A stretch of DNA of 44,551 bases from assembly GCA_947589245.1 (NCBI GenBank), contig CANQBD010000012.1, positions 1 through 44,551 of the forward strand, in the 5' to 3' direction. Positions 27,790-37,083 of the stretch are shown piece by piece (positions within the stretch are counted from its first letter, which is position 1; each line of letters begins with the position of its first letter). The position numbers were made by a program, and so were the translations under genes. The notes below the pieces were generated by a model. The model saw nothing but the letters and a program-made list of their open reading frames with translations, was not told the origin of the DNA and made no database searches. Source of the stretch: an uncultured Anaeroplasmataceae bacterium (lineage in GTDB: Bacteria; Bacillota_I; Bacilli_A; Acholeplasmatales; Anaeroplasmataceae).

Positions 27790-28013
27790 TATTTATCTTC
27801 CTCACTTTCTAGCTCTTCTTTTAATTTTTCAACTTTAAATTTATCTTTTATATGACAATCACTATTAGTACAATTCAAACAAAACTCCTCAGAAATCTTT
27901 ATTTGTTCGCAGCCCTTAGGAACAGGAGTTTTTTTATTTAAAATATAAGTCACAAAAAAGACCACTACTAATAAAATAATAATCGCAATTGCCAAATAGA
28001 AAAATGGATCCAT
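27789..28013 (-). CDS. Small membrane protein with four cysteines inside the rnf operon
   Basis: This 74-aa protein has one membrane helix at about 5-26, then a cytosolic or periplasmic stretch with Cys35, Cys45, Cys48 and Cys53 (C-x9-C-x2-C-x4-C in KGCEQIKISEEFCLNCTNSDC), then a Lys/Glu-rich tail. It is not a standard Rnf subunit. The C-x2-C-x4-C part resembles the cluster motif of RnfB, so it may bind an Fe-S cluster or another metal. It also loosely resembles FeoB-associated Cys-rich membrane proteins. It lies 1 nt after rnfA and overlaps rnfB, so it is co-translated with both. Confidence 0.7.
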   Translation of the reverse strand: MDPFFYLAIAIIILLVVVFFVTYILNKKTPVPKGCEQIKISEEFCLNCTNSDCHIKDKFKVEKLKEELESEEDK

Positions 28014-28014
28014 A

Positions 28015-28605
28015 CTAACCTATCATCCCTGATAAACCTAAGAAGGCCAAACTCATTAAGGCTGCAGTAGCTAAAGCAATAGGAATCCCCTTAAATGCCT
28101 TAGGCACATTAGCGGCATCAAGACGATATCTTATACAAGAAAAAATAAAGATAACCAGAGCAAAACCTAAACCTGTACCAATAGCCTCAGCCATTGAAGC
28201 CCCAAAGTCTAAGCCTTGAGCAGAATTACTTTGAGCAACACCTAATACAGCACAGTTCGTTGTAATAAGTGGTAAATAAACACCTAAGGACTTATATAAG
28301 CTTGGTGAAAATTTCTTAATAAACATTTCAACTAGTTGAACAATTGAAGCAATTACTAAAATGTAGGTAATAGTATCCATAAAGGTAATGCCACAAAGCT
28401 CTAATAGTTGATAAATAGGCCAACAAATGGCTGCAGCTAAAACAATTACAAAAGTAACTGCCACGCCCATACCTAAGGCAGATGAAGTCTTCTTAGAAAC
28501 ACCTAAAAAAGGACAAACACCATAAAAACGCGAAAGAGTTACATTATTGATTAGCATTGCATTAGTAATAGCCAAGAAAAAGGCAATAATTAAATTCCAA
28601 AACAT
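28015..28605 (-). CDS. rnfA: Rnf electron transport complex subunit A
   Basis: This 196-aa protein with six membrane helices belongs to the RnfA/NqrE family. Typical blocks are NAMLINNVTLSRFYGVCPFLGVSKK (first half, with the conserved Cys) and LPLITTNCAVLGVAQSN (second half, with the mirrored Cys), the inverted-repeat pair that holds a membrane 2Fe-2S cluster in the complex. The length is normal. Its AGGAGG site lies inside the end of rnfE. Confidence 0.95.
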   Translation of the reverse strand: MFWNLIIAFFLAITNAMLINNVTLSRFYGVCPFLGVSKKTSSALGMGVAVTFVIVLAAAICWPIYQLLELCGITFMDTITYILVIASIVQLVEMFIKKFSPSLYKSLGVYLPLITTNCAVLGVAQSNSAQGLDFGASMAEAIGTGLGFALVIFIFSCIRYRLDAANVPKAFKGIPIALATAALMSLAFLGLSGMIG

Positions 28606-28606
28606 T

Positions 28607-29335
28607 TTATGCTGCCTCCTTTGCTTGTTGTTCTAAAGCCTTTTGAGCTTTTAATTCTTCAAGACGCTTTTTTTCTAAAGCTATCTTCTTTTCTTCTTTA
28701 TGGTTATGATAGAAAGCCATAACTGCTAAAATCATACCTAAGGTTAAGAAGCCTCCAGCCGGAAGAACGAATAACTTAATAGCATAATTGGCAAGTGGTG
28801 TAAAACTAACATAAGGAATAAATGTGAAATAAACACCAAATGTTAAACCACCAGTACCTAGTATTTCTCTAATAATACCCATTATACATAAGGCTATTGT
28901 AAAACCAATACCCATGCCTAAAGCATCTAATAAAGATAGGAGTGGACCATTCTTAGAAGCAAAGGCCTCAGCTCTACCTAAAATAATACAGTTAACAACA
29001 ATCAATGAAATAAAGACGCCAAGACTCTGATATAATTCCGGAACAAAAGCTTCAGCAAGCATTTTAATTATTGTTACAAATGTCGCTATAATTACAATAT
29101 AACAAGGAATCTTAACTTCAGCAGGAATAATCTTTCGTAATAAAGAAATTAAAACATTAGAACCAATTAAAGTTAAAATAACTAATATCCCCATACCAAA
29201 GGCAGCTTCTAAAGATTTAGTAGTTGCTAAAGTAGGACACATACCTAATAAACCAACTAGTACGGGATTTTCTTTAATGATACCGGCTAGAAAGGATTTT
29301 AATTTTAATGATTTTTCTTTGGTTTGTTCCATCAT
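28607..29335 (-). CDS. rnfE: Rnf electron transport complex subunit E
   Basis: This 242-aa protein is the RnfE/NqrD paralogue of RnfA with six helices. It carries NPVLVGLLGMCPTLATTKSLEAAFGMG and FISLIVVNCIILGRAEAFASKNG, each with the conserved cysteine. The C-terminus is longer than usual and ends in a charged Lys/Glu/Ala coiled-coil-like tail (about 205-242). The ATG overlaps the rnfG stop by 1 nt. Confidence 0.95.
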   Translation of the reverse strand: MMEQTKEKSLKLKSFLAGIIKENPVLVGLLGMCPTLATTKSLEAAFGMGILVILTLIGSNVLISLLRKIIPAEVKIPCYIVIIATFVTIIKMLAEAFVPELYQSLGVFISLIVVNCIILGRAEAFASKNGPLLSLLDALGMGIGFTIALCIMGIIREILGTGGLTFGVYFTFIPYVSFTPLANYAIKLFVLPAGGFLTLGMILAVMAFYHNHKEEKKIALEKKRLEELKAQKALEQQAKEAA

Positions 29336-29874
29336 TAATTACCTCCTTGTGCATCATTAAATGCAGCTGTAACTAATTCACGAATTAACTTCGATGCATA
29401 AGTAGCACCTGCTGTAACATCGGATTTAGTTAAATCAATAGCTAAAATATCTTCTAATGACATATTGTCCTTATATTGATTATTTAAATGACTATCAGCC
29501 TCACTTGAAAAAGATTGACCATTTGTAATAAATCTTACACCTTCAAGAAGATAGTCATCATTAATACCAACTAATAATTCAATAACACCATAAGCATTTT
29601 GCCCAGAAACTGTATAAATATAACCTAAGAATTTATCATTCTTATCATGAACTTCAATCTTTTCTTTAATATAACTAGATTCAAAGCCTTCCGTTGTAGT
29701 TAGTGAAAAATCCATATTATATTCAACGAAAATTTCTTGACATAATTTTTCCTTCTTAGCTAAAGTATTTTGTTCAACAATGGGAGCAGTAAGCAGATTT
29801 AATAGAACAATTAATGTGGCACAAATACCAGCTATTAAACCAAGTATTAAAGCTGTAATTGTATATTTTTTCAT
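29335..29874 (-). CDS. rnfG: Rnf electron transport complex subunit G
   Basis: This 179-aa protein has an N-terminal membrane helix (7-27) and an extracytoplasmic FMN-binding domain. The FMN attachment motif is DVTAGATYASKLIREL, with Thr158 the likely covalent phosphoester site (family motif S/T-G-A-T). GVRFITNGQSFSSEADS is typical. It lies 1 nt after rnfD. Confidence 0.94.
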   Translation of the reverse strand: MKKYTITALILGLIAGICATLIVLLNLLTAPIVEQNTLAKKEKLCQEIFVEYNMDFSLTTTEGFESSYIKEKIEVHDKNDKFLGYIYTVSGQNAYGVIELLVGINDDYLLEGVRFITNGQSFSSEADSHLNNQYKDNMSLEDILAIDLTKSDVTAGATYASKLIRELVTAAFNDAQGGN

Positions 29875-29875
29875 C

Positions 29876-30991
29876 TTACAAGCCTCCTAACTGCCCTGCA
29901 ACAGCAAAGCCAACTATTAAGCATAATAGAATCATAGCTACACCTAAACCTAAAATCTGTTTCCAAGTATAAGTATTAGGCTTGCCACGCATCAAGTGAT
30001 CAATCATTGGAGCACACATATTTGCTAGTAGAATGGAAAACGCAACACCCTCAGGATAAGCCCCACAATAACGAATTAAGGCAGTCAAGGAACCAGCTAA
30101 TGCCCCAAAGGCTATTCGCCCAAATTTCGTAGTTGGTGATGTAACTGGGTCAGTAATCATAAACACAGCCCCAAATAATAGACCACCAGAAAGCATCTCA
30201 TACAAAAATAAATCAATAAAATTAGCATTTTGACTTATATTAACTGTAACAATACTAACAACTAAAGTAATTAATGCAAAGCTTAATAGCATTGATAGAC
30301 AAGATCTTAAATCAGCACTTCTTCTAGCAAATAAATAAATACCACCAACAATAATTAATAAGGCTGACACCTCACCCATTGAGCCAGGAACTTGACCTAA
30401 AAATAAATCTAATAGACTATAATTCTTTAAAGCCTCACCAATGTTTGCTAAGCTATCCTGAAGCTGAGCAAGAGGTGTACCGGAAGCAGCAACATCAACA
30501 CCACCAGCACCATATATTAGCTTAGAACCAAAACAAACTCCAACAAAGACACGACCTGTAGCAGCTGGGTTAAAAATATTACTACCCAAACCACCAAAAA
30601 ACATTTTACCAACCAATATTCCAAATAAAGCACCAATAAATACCACATACCAATCACAATTAGCAGGTAAAATTAAAGCATAAATAATGGCTGAAATTAA
30701 AGGAGCTATAATATTATTTATTGTATATTGGCTTTTAAGTTTAATAAAGCCTTCTTTACTAAATAACTCTTTAAACTTAAGACCTGTAGGCCATTTGATA
30801 AAGGCGTGGGCTACAAGCTCACAAATTAACATTGTTGCAACAGAAATTAAAATTACATAAATACCGCTCCAACCATTTTGGATACAAGCAAATAAAACAA
30901 CCGGAACTAAGGCAATTAGAACATCAATCATCATTCGCCTTACCGAAACTGGCTTTCTAATATAAGGAGCACTTTGAGGAACTAATTTCAT
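29876..30991 (-). CDS. rnfD: Rnf electron transport complex subunit D
   Basis: This 371-aa integral membrane protein of the RnfD/NqrB family has about ten helices. Landmarks are KMFFGGLGSNIFNPAATGRVF (138-150 region), the probable FMN-Thr at 172 in AASGTPLAQL, and FMITDPVTSPTTKFGRIAFGAL. The length is somewhat above the usual 310-350 aa. It lies 12 nt after rnfC. Confidence 0.94.
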   Translation of the reverse strand: MKLVPQSAPYIRKPVSVRRMMIDVLIALVPVVLFACIQNGWSGIYVILISVATMLICELVAHAFIKWPTGLKFKELFSKEGFIKLKSQYTINNIIAPLISAIIYALILPANCDWYVVFIGALFGILVGKMFFGGLGSNIFNPAATGRVFVGVCFGSKLIYGAGGVDVAASGTPLAQLQDSLANIGEALKNYSLLDLFLGQVPGSMGEVSALLIIVGGIYLFARRSADLRSCLSMLLSFALITLVVSIVTVNISQNANFIDLFLYEMLSGGLLFGAVFMITDPVTSPTTKFGRIAFGALAGSLTALIRYCGAYPEGVAFSILLANMCAPMIDHLMRGKPNTYTWKQILGLGVAMILLCLIVGFAVAGQLGGL

Positions 30992-31003
30992 ATCAACTAC
31001 CTC

Positions 31004-32293
31004 CTATACCATTCTCTTAGCCTTGCGGCAATAATCTGTTAAATGTATTTTCGATGTACAAGTATAGGAACACATACCACATAGGATACAAGCTTTAATA
31101 TTTAATTTATTTAAACCATCCTTGTCCTTATTTTTAACAGCTTGCATAATTGCAACAGGCTGCAACCCAGCCGGACAAGAATAAACACAAGAAGCACATC
31201 TAACACAAGGTTCTTCCACAATCGGCCTTTGATTTAAAATAATTGTTGAAGTACAAGTCTTAGTAATTACAGCATCATCTCTAACAAGGTTGGCACCCAT
31301 CATTGGACCACCCATTATTAATACCTTGTCGCCATCACCTTTATATCCTCCACAAACATCGATTAATTCCTTTAGAGAGGTACCAATTCTTAACCGAATA
31401 TTTTGAGGAATATTGATACCATCACCAGATAAAGTATAATTACGCTTAATAACTGGTTCGTTATTCTTAATTGCCCGATATAAACCAACAATTGTTGAAA
31501 CATTAAAAACCATTAAACCAAGCTTTGCCGGTAACACACCCGCAGGAACCTTAACACCTAAAGCTGATTTAATCATCTCAATTTCCCAACCCTGTGGATA
31601 ATAATTACCTACCCTACAAACTTCAATAGGTAAATCCGGAAAACGAGTTAATTCAGCTGTTAAAGTATCATACAAATCTTGATACTTCTGCTTAATACAA
31701 ATCAATGCTCTCTTAGCCTTAAATGCTCCTAAAGCATATTTAATACCCATAACCACCCTTCGTGGATGTTCCAAAATCATACGATGATCAGATGACAGCA
31801 TTGGCTCACATTCAACACCATTAATTAAAATAGTATGAATTGGATCCTTAGTTTGAAACTTAATATAGGTCGGAAAGGAACTACCACCCAAACCAACTAA
31901 AGAACATTCCTTTGTAATATTTGCAAAATCTTCTAAAGTCAGCTTTGCAATTTCTTCTTCTGATCTTTCTGTTCTTTCATGTATCCACTCATCCTTGTGA
32001 TCATTTTTCACCTGGATAAACTCTGTAAGTTTACCACTACGATGAAATTTTTTAACAAAGCCAACAACCTCACCACTAACAGTTGAATGAACTGGTTGAT
32101 CAAAGAAAGCGCCATGTCTTCTTGCCACAACCTGTCCAATTTTAACCTTGTCACCAACTTTCACAAAGACATCTCCTGTTGCACATCTTGCATTAGTTGT
32201 CGCTAAATAGATATATTCAGGATCCAAATAACGCATCGTAGGCAGACTTACTGTCGATATTACACCTTTTATTTGCCTAGTTTTTGCAATCAT
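31004..32293 (-). CDS. rnfC: Rnf electron transport complex subunit C
   Basis: This 429-aa peripheral subunit oxidises or reduces NAD(H). The flavin/NADH region includes VGLGGSSFPTYIKF and INGVECEPMLSSDHRMILE. Two 4Fe-4S clusters are at the C-terminus: CVRCASCVYSCPAG and CILCGMCSYTC. The length is normal (about 435 aa). It is the first rnf gene and lies 37 nt behind glyA with a GGTGAT site and no terminator between, so glyA and rnf are probably co-transcribed. Confidence 0.95.
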   Translation of the reverse strand: MIAKTRQIKGVISTVSLPTMRYLDPEYIYLATTNARCATGDVFVKVGDKVKIGQVVARRHGAFFDQPVHSTVSGEVVGFVKKFHRSGKLTEFIQVKNDHKDEWIHERTERSEEEIAKLTLEDFANITKECSLVGLGGSSFPTYIKFQTKDPIHTILINGVECEPMLSSDHRMILEHPRRVVMGIKYALGAFKAKRALICIKQKYQDLYDTLTAELTRFPDLPIEVCRVGNYYPQGWEIEMIKSALGVKVPAGVLPAKLGLMVFNVSTIVGLYRAIKNNEPVIKRNYTLSGDGINIPQNIRLRIGTSLKELIDVCGGYKGDGDKVLIMGGPMMGANLVRDDAVITKTCTSTIILNQRPIVEEPCVRCASCVYSCPAGLQPVAIMQAVKNKDKDGLNKLNIKACILCGMCSYTCTSKIHLTDYCRKAKRMV

Positions 32294-32330
32294 AAAATAT
32301 CACCAACCTTATTTTTTTATTTATAATCTC

Positions 32331-33563
32331 CTAAAAGGGATGCTTTGCCATTAATTTTAGTACTTCAATTTTAATTTTACTTAAAGCGTTTTCATCTAAA
32401 TAATTTTTTAATGCTCCGTCAATTAACCGAGCAACTAAGCGACAATCATCTTCCTTAAATCCCCTAGTTGTTACAGCTGCTGTACCCAACCTAATACCAG
32501 ATGTTATAGTTGGCTTTAAAGTATCATTGGGAATGGCATTCTTATTACAAGTGATATTTACAGAATGTAAAATATTTTCACATTTCTTACCACTTAAACC
32601 AACACTACCATAGGTATCAACTAATAATAAATGATTGTCAGTGCCACCAGAAATGATTTTATAACCCAAATTCTTTAATTCAGAAGCTAAAGCCTGACAA
32701 TTTAAAATAATTTGTTTAGCATATTCTTTGAATTCAGGCTGTAAAGCCTCCTTAAAAGCTACCGCCTTAGCAGCAATGATATGCATCAATGGTCCACCCT
32801 GTATTCCAGGAAAAATAGAAGAATTAACCTTTTTAGCAATAACCTCATCATTAGTTAAAATCATCCCACCACGAGGGCCTCTTAAAGTCTTATGCGTTGT
32901 TGTAGTGACAATATCAGCATAAGCTAAAGGATTAGGATGTAAACCAGCAGCTACTAAACCAGCAATATGGGCCATGTCAACTAACAAATAAGCTCCAACC
33001 TTATCAGCAATTTGTCTAAAGCGGGCAAAATCAATAATTCTTGAATAAGCACTAGCACCAGCAATAATTAATTTAGGTTTAACCTCTAAAGCAATTCTTT
33101 CTACTTCATCATAATCAATAAACCCACTGGCACATAAACCATAAGAATAGGCTTTATAAAGCCTACCACTAAAGCTTTTAACAAAGCCATGTGTCAAATG
33201 ACCACCAGCATCTAAAGCCATTCCTAATATTTTGTCGCCTGGTTCTAATAACGCCCCATAGGCACCCATATTAGCAGCCGATCCTGAATGGGGCTGAACA
33301 TTCGCAAACCTAGCATTAAATAATTCACAAGCCCGTTTTATTGCCAATTCTTCTACCGCATCGACATTTTCACAGCCTCCATAATATCTTTTACCAACAT
33401 AGCCTTCTGCATACTTGTTAGTTAAAACACTTCCCTGAGCCTCTAAAACTGCTTGAGAAACAAAATTTTCAGAAGCAATTAATTCAATATGTTCTTCTTG
33501 TCTCGTTTGCTCATGCTTAATAATATTATAAACTTCCAAATCAACATTTTTTAAGTCTTGCAT
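32331..33563 (-). CDS. glyA: Serine hydroxymethyltransferase
   Basis: This 410-aa PLP enzyme converts serine + THF to glycine + methylene-THF. The PLP lysine is K225 in [13 protein letters not shown], and [15 protein letters not shown] and [15 protein letters not shown] are the family's substrate and cofactor blocks. The length is normal. The upstream gap has an extended -10 promoter. It is probably the first gene of the transcript that continues into rnfC. Confidence 0.97.
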   Translation of the reverse strand: MQDLKNVDLEVYNIIKHEQTRQEEHIELIASENFVSQAVLEAQGSVLTNKYAEGYVGKRYYGGCENVDAVEELAIKRACELFNARFANVQPHSGSAANMGAYGALLEPGDKILGMALDAGGHLTHGFVKSFSGRLYKAYSYGLCASGFIDYDEVERIALEVKPKLIIAGASAYSRIIDFARFRQIADKVGAYLLVDMAHIAGLVAAGLHPNPLAYADIVTTTTHKTLRGPRGGMILTNDEVIAKKVNSSIFPGIQGGPLMHIIAAKAVAFKEALQPEFKEYAKQIILNCQALASELKNLGYKIISGGTDNHLLLVDTYGSVGLSGKKCENILHSVNITCNKNAIPNDTLKPTITSGIRLGTAAVTTRGFKEDDCRLVARLIDGALKNYLDENALSKIKIEVLKLMAKHPF

Positions 33564-33585
33564 AAATTTAACCTTACCTTTTTTT

Positions 33586-33595
33586 ATTATAGCAT
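33586..33595 (-). promoter_or_regulatory. -10 region of the glyA-rnf promoter
   Basis: TGCTATAAT (core 33586-33591 on the minus strand) lies about 23 nt before the glyA ATG. The -35 is weak (TTTTTA-like). It shares the 12-nt ATGCTATAATAA block with three other promoters. The rest of the 173-bp gap (33564-33736) is AT-rich with no gene or clear terminator for the ABC operon. Confidence 0.6.
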
Positions 33596-33736
33596 AATTT
33601 TTTTAAAATAAAAAGGTAGCAAAATATCACCCAATATATAAATATTTAATAATTTTAAAGGTTATGCAAATATTTTCATTTTTCTACAAATCAATTTTCA
33701 ACTTATTATGCCAATTAATTATAATATTAACACTTT

Positions 33737-35308
33737 TTAAACTTCGATAGCAGCTATTCTCCTCGAACAATGCTTTCGACATAACAAAAGCATTACTATC
33801 AAAACAATTAAACATAAGGAAATTGCACACACAGCACCAATCCAAAAATTAACAAAAATTCCTAAACAAATAAATATTGCTGTAATAGCGATAGTATAGC
33901 CAAAATCAACTAGCATAGCTAAAACCATGCTTTTAGAATTCTTAACTGCCTCTATTTCATTACTCCATTCCAATTTATAAACTTTAGTATTTATATAATA
34001 GCCAATCAAGTTCATACTAAATAAATAAATTTGAGGCAAAACAAAAACCATAAAAACATTTAAAAAATTTAATTCTATAAAAAACAATAAAACGCTTGAA
34101 GCAACTAAAACAAAAGGAGCTAAAACAATTTCTGAAAGAATTATTTTACTTTTGCCATAATCCTTATAGCTTATTGGTAAATTTTTCATTAACCAAAAAT
34201 ACTTACCATCAAAATTGATAGCTACTGCTGAAGGAACAGTTAATCCAACTAGCCATAAAATGAGAATAGAAAAATAAGGTGAAGCTAATTTTAATATGCC
34301 CTCAGCTTCTGGTGAATCAACTGAAGCAAAAGTATTAATCATAATGATAATCATTAAAACTGCTAAAACACCACCCGTAATAGTATTCATCAAATAAGTT
34401 TTAGAGGCAAAATATCTTTTTAAATCAAGGGACAAAATAGCTTTAAACTGCCCTTTAACCTTAACACTCTTTTGAACATATTTACGAGTCGATTTTGTTG
34501 ATGTCATTAAAAAATGAAAATAATCATAGCCCTTTGCAAAAACCAAAATAATTAAAACTAAAATTATTAAATTTATTCCCACATAAATTAAATAATTTAA
34601 ACCCAAAGGCAAGCTTAATAATTTAGTTGAAGGATTAAACCAACTATATATATCAAAGAAACTCTGCATATCAGCAGTTGTAGCATTAGAACTATTACCA
34701 AAATAAGATGAATACATAATTAATCCTAATACACCCAAGTATAAAATTAAAGAAATCAAATTGCCAAATTTAAAACGATCAGCAATCAAGCCGATAAATA
34801 AGCCAATTATACCAGCCACTAATAAAGGGATTACCGGCAAAACAAATATCAATAATAATCCATCTAATAAAATTAAATAATCTTTACCTAAAAAAACTAT
34901 TATTAACGTTGATGGAAGGACAAATATACAGGAGTATAATAGCTCCATTAAATAAATACTTATAAATTTAACTAAAATTATATGACTTTTCTTAATAGGC
35001 ATTGAAGCTAATAAATCATAATCCTTACTACCAAATAAAGTATTCTTAACTCTAGGAATACTCGTCGCAAGACAAATCAAGGATGCCAAGCCAGCCATAG
35101 CATAAATAATATATTTAAAATCAATTGCTAAATCAGCCGCTAAAATATAAAAGATATAACCATAAATTCCTGAAAATAAACACCCAACTACTAAAATAAT
35201 TAATAAAAGCGCTAATAAAGATGAACTATTTTTTTTATTATTTTTTCTTCTAACATCAAAACTCTGTTTTAAATTAACTTTAAATAAAGCCTTTAATTCA
35301 CTACTCAT
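33737..35308 (-). CDS. ABC exporter permease
   Basis: This 523-aa polytopic membrane protein has about 12 hydrophobic segments, a Lys/Asn-rich N-terminal stretch (RRKNNKKNSSS) and a central cytosolic segment (STRKYVQKSVKVKG). It resembles the large ABC-2-type permeases of Bacillota with unknown cargo. The frame extends to 35329, but GGAGC stands correctly before the ATG at 35308, which overlaps the ATPase gene by 8 nt. The substrate cannot be told from the sequence. Confidence 0.8.
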   Translation of the reverse strand: MSSELKALFKVNLKQSFDVRRKNNKKNSSSLLALLLIILVVGCLFSGIYGYIFYILAADLAIDFKYIIYAMAGLASLICLATSIPRVKNTLFGSKDYDLLASMPIKKSHIILVKFISIYLMELLYSCIFVLPSTLIIVFLGKDYLILLDGLLLIFVLPVIPLLVAGIIGLFIGLIADRFKFGNLISLILYLGVLGLIMYSSYFGNSSNATTADMQSFFDIYSWFNPSTKLLSLPLGLNYLIYVGINLIILVLIILVFAKGYDYFHFLMTSTKSTRKYVQKSVKVKGQFKAILSLDLKRYFASKTYLMNTITGGVLAVLMIIIMINTFASVDSPEAEGILKLASPYFSILILWLVGLTVPSAVAINFDGKYFWLMKNLPISYKDYGKSKIILSEIVLAPFVLVASSVLLFFIELNFLNVFMVFVLPQIYLFSMNLIGYYINTKVYKLEWSNEIEAVKNSKSMVLAMLVDFGYTIAITAIFICLGIFVNFWIGAVCAISLCLIVLIVMLLLCRKHCSRRIAAIEV

Positions 35309-36011
35309 CGAAAAGCTCCAAAAAAACATTTTCTAAAGAAGTATCACCTTTAACCTTTTCAATACTTCCACTAGATATAATATGCCCATCTTTAATTATC
35401 GCAATTTTATTACAAAGCTTTTCTACAACTTCTAAAACATGAGATGAAAAGAAAATAATTGCTCCCTCTCGACAAAGTTCTTTCATAGTTTCCTTTAAGC
35501 TATGAGAAGCCTTAGGATCCAAACCAACAAAAGGCTCATCTAAAACTAAAAGCTTAGGCTTATGAACTAAGGCCGCTATTAAAACAATTTTTTGCTTCAT
35601 ACCATGCGAGTAATTCTTAATACTATCTGCTAAACGCTCCTCTATTTCAAATAATTGAGCATATTTAAGGATTAACTCATCCCTTTCTTTGCCAACCCCA
35701 TAAATATCACATATAAAATTTAAATACTCAATTCCACTTAAACTTTCATAGACATCGGGATTGTCAGGAACATAAGCGATTCTTTTTTTAAACTCTATAG
35801 GATTATTAATAATTGATAACCCATCTAGAAGGATATTCCCCTCTTCAAAAGGAAGGATACCAGTAATACATTTAATTGTTGTTGATTTACCTGCCCCATT
35901 AGGACCAATAAAACCATAAATGTCGCCATCTTCAATTTCTAAATTAATATTATCGATAGCTTTAACACTTGATTTTTTATAAGTTTTAGATACTTTTTTA
36001 ATCTCTAACAT
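35301..36011 (-). CDS. ABC transporter ATP-binding protein
   Basis: This 236-aa ATPase has Walker A GPNGAGKST (37-45), a Q-loop region (AYVPDNPDVYESLS), the signature SHGMKQK, Walker B KLLVLDEP and an H-loop (FFSSHVLE). It is of the drug/lantibiotic export type with DEPFVGLDP. It is the first gene of a two-gene exporter operon, with AAAGGAG before the ATG. Confidence 0.94.
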   Translation of the reverse strand: MLEIKKVSKTYKKSSVKAIDNINLEIEDGDIYGFIGPNGAGKSTTIKCITGILPFEEGNILLDGLSIINNPIEFKKRIAYVPDNPDVYESLSGIEYLNFICDIYGVGKERDELILKYAQLFEIEERLADSIKNYSHGMKQKIVLIAALVHKPKLLVLDEPFVGLDPKASHSLKETMKELCREGAIIFFSSHVLEVVEKLCNKIAIIKDGHIISSGSIEKVKGDTSLENVFLELFDE

Positions 36012-36034
36012 CTTTTTAACACTCCTTTACATTT

Positions 36035-36063
36035 ATTTTAAATCTTCCTATCAAAAAAGTCAA
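36035..36063 (-). promoter_or_regulatory. Promoter of the ABC exporter operon
   Basis: On the minus strand there is a -35 TTGACT (36058-36063), a 17-nt spacer and a -10 TAAAAT (36035-36040). Upstream are three ATTCAAAA-type repeats (36060-36095) of unknown meaning. Confidence 0.75.
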
Positions 36064-36113
36064 TTCAAAAATATTCAAAATAATTCAAAAATGGATTTTT
36101 TTAAAAAATAAAC

Positions 36114-36145
36114 AAAAAAGGATCTGCAAAAATGCAAATCCTTTC
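36114..36145 (-). terminator. Terminator of the hsp20 operon
   Basis: On the minus strand AAAGGATTTGCA pairs with TGCAGATCCTTT (one mismatch), then U6. It stands about 20 nt after the stop of the second hsp20 gene. Confidence 0.8.
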
Positions 36146-36165
36146 TTGTTTAGTCTATAAGTATT

Positions 36166-36579
36166 TTATTCAATATTAATTGCTTTTGTACTATCTTCTG
36201 TTTTAGTCTTACCAATAGTAACCGTTAAAATACCATTTTCAAGCTTAGCTTTAATATTTTCCTCATCAGCCTTATCTAAATAATAGCTCCGAGTATATGA
36301 ATAGCTAGTTCTTTCTTTGCGAATATATTTGTTATTATCTGTATCTTGTTTTTCTTCTTTTTGATTAACAGATAAAGTTAAATATTGATTATTGAAATCA
36401 AGATTAATATTCTTTTTATCAACACCAGGCAAATCAACTTTTAAAACATAATTATTTTCATTTTCAATGATATCAGTCTTTAAAGCCTTGTTTGAAAAAA
36501 ATGAATCAACAAAGAAATTTTGAAAATCATCAACTAAATTATTTTTTCTTTCTTCATTAGTTTTTCTAACAAAATACAT
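36166..36579 (-). CDS. Small heat-shock protein (Hsp20), second copy in operon
   Basis: This 137-aa alpha-crystallin domain chaperone holds unfolding proteins. It has VLKVDLPGVDKKNINLDFNN (start of the domain) and AKLENGILTVTIGK (the conserved beta-strand A-x-x-x-N-G-x-L). The frame can start at a GTG at 36588, but GGAG is well placed for the ATG at 36579. It lies about 40 nt after the first hsp20 gene and is only moderately similar to it, so the pair is an old duplication. Confidence 0.93.
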   Translation of the reverse strand: MYFVRKTNEERKNNLVDDFQNFFVDSFFSNKALKTDIIENENNYVLKVDLPGVDKKNINLDFNNQYLTLSVNQKEEKQDTDNNKYIRKERTSYSYTRSYYLDKADEENIKAKLENGILTVTIGKTKTEDSTKAINIE

Positions 36580-36620
36580 ATTTCTCACTCCATTTCTATT
36601 TTATGTCTAATTTTGTAATA

Positions 36621-36998
36621 TTATTCAATAACAATAGTCTTTTTAGGCTTTTCTTCTGGAACTTTAGTCTTAATTGTTACATAAAGTAGGCCATTTTCAA
36701 GCTTTGCAGAAATGCTTTCTTCATTAATTTCACCAAAAGTAATATTTCTTTGAAGACGAGTAGTATCTCTTTCATCAATTAAATATTTGGCATTTTCGTC
36801 TTTACTTTTATTAGCTTCAATAGTTAATACACCATCTTCAAAGTTAATCTTAATATCTTCCTTAGCTACTCCTGGAAGTTCACCAATAACTAGAAAGCCG
36901 TTTTCAATCTCCATAAGATCAACTGGAAAGCTCTTATAACCTCCTTTACCATAAAAGAAATTATTTAATTCATCAAACATATCATTTAACATTAACAT
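36621..36998 (-). CDS. Small heat-shock protein (Hsp20), first copy in operon
   Basis: This 125-aa protein has the alpha-crystallin domain (FLVIGELPGVAKEDIKINFEDGVLTIEA and SAKLENGLLYVTIKTK). The open frame reaches back to a GTG at 37025 inside the upstream operator. I chose the ATG at 36998 because AAGGGTG stands 6 nt before it. It is the promoter-proximal gene, under a sigma-A promoter flanked by CIRCE-like elements. Confidence 0.93.
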   Translation of the reverse strand: MLMLNDMFDELNNFFYGKGGYKSFPVDLMEIENGFLVIGELPGVAKEDIKINFEDGVLTIEANKSKDENAKYLIDERDTTRLQRNITFGEINEESISAKLENGLLYVTIKTKVPEEKPKKTIVIE

Positions 36999-37018
36999 TT
37001 CAGTCACCCTTTCTTTTT

Positions 37019-37045
37019 TTGGCACTCTTGTGTATTCTCTGCCAA
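37019..37045. promoter_or_regulatory. CIRCE-like element A (downstream of the hsp20 -10)
   Basis: The 27-bp element reads TTGGCACTC - 9 nt - CTCTGCCAA. Against the HrcA operator TTAGCACTC-N9-GAGTGCTAA, 8/9 and 5/9 bases match, with the exact 9-nt spacer. It lies in the predicted 5' untranslated region. The weak half makes this only a candidate. Confidence 0.45.
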
Positions 37046-37055
37046 TTACACTTAT

Positions 37056-37083
37056 AGTATATCACATTTTTTGGCAATGTCAA
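37056..37083 (-). promoter_or_regulatory. Promoter of the hsp20 operon
   Basis: On the minus strand there is a perfect -35 TTGACA (37078-37083), a 16-nt spacer and a -10 TATACT (37056-37061). The -35 lies inside CIRCE-like element B. Confidence 0.8.

Noticed and set aside
36060-36095. Three ATTCAAAA repeats as an operator
   Set aside because: They are short, AT-rich and irregularly spaced, which is expected by chance in this composition.
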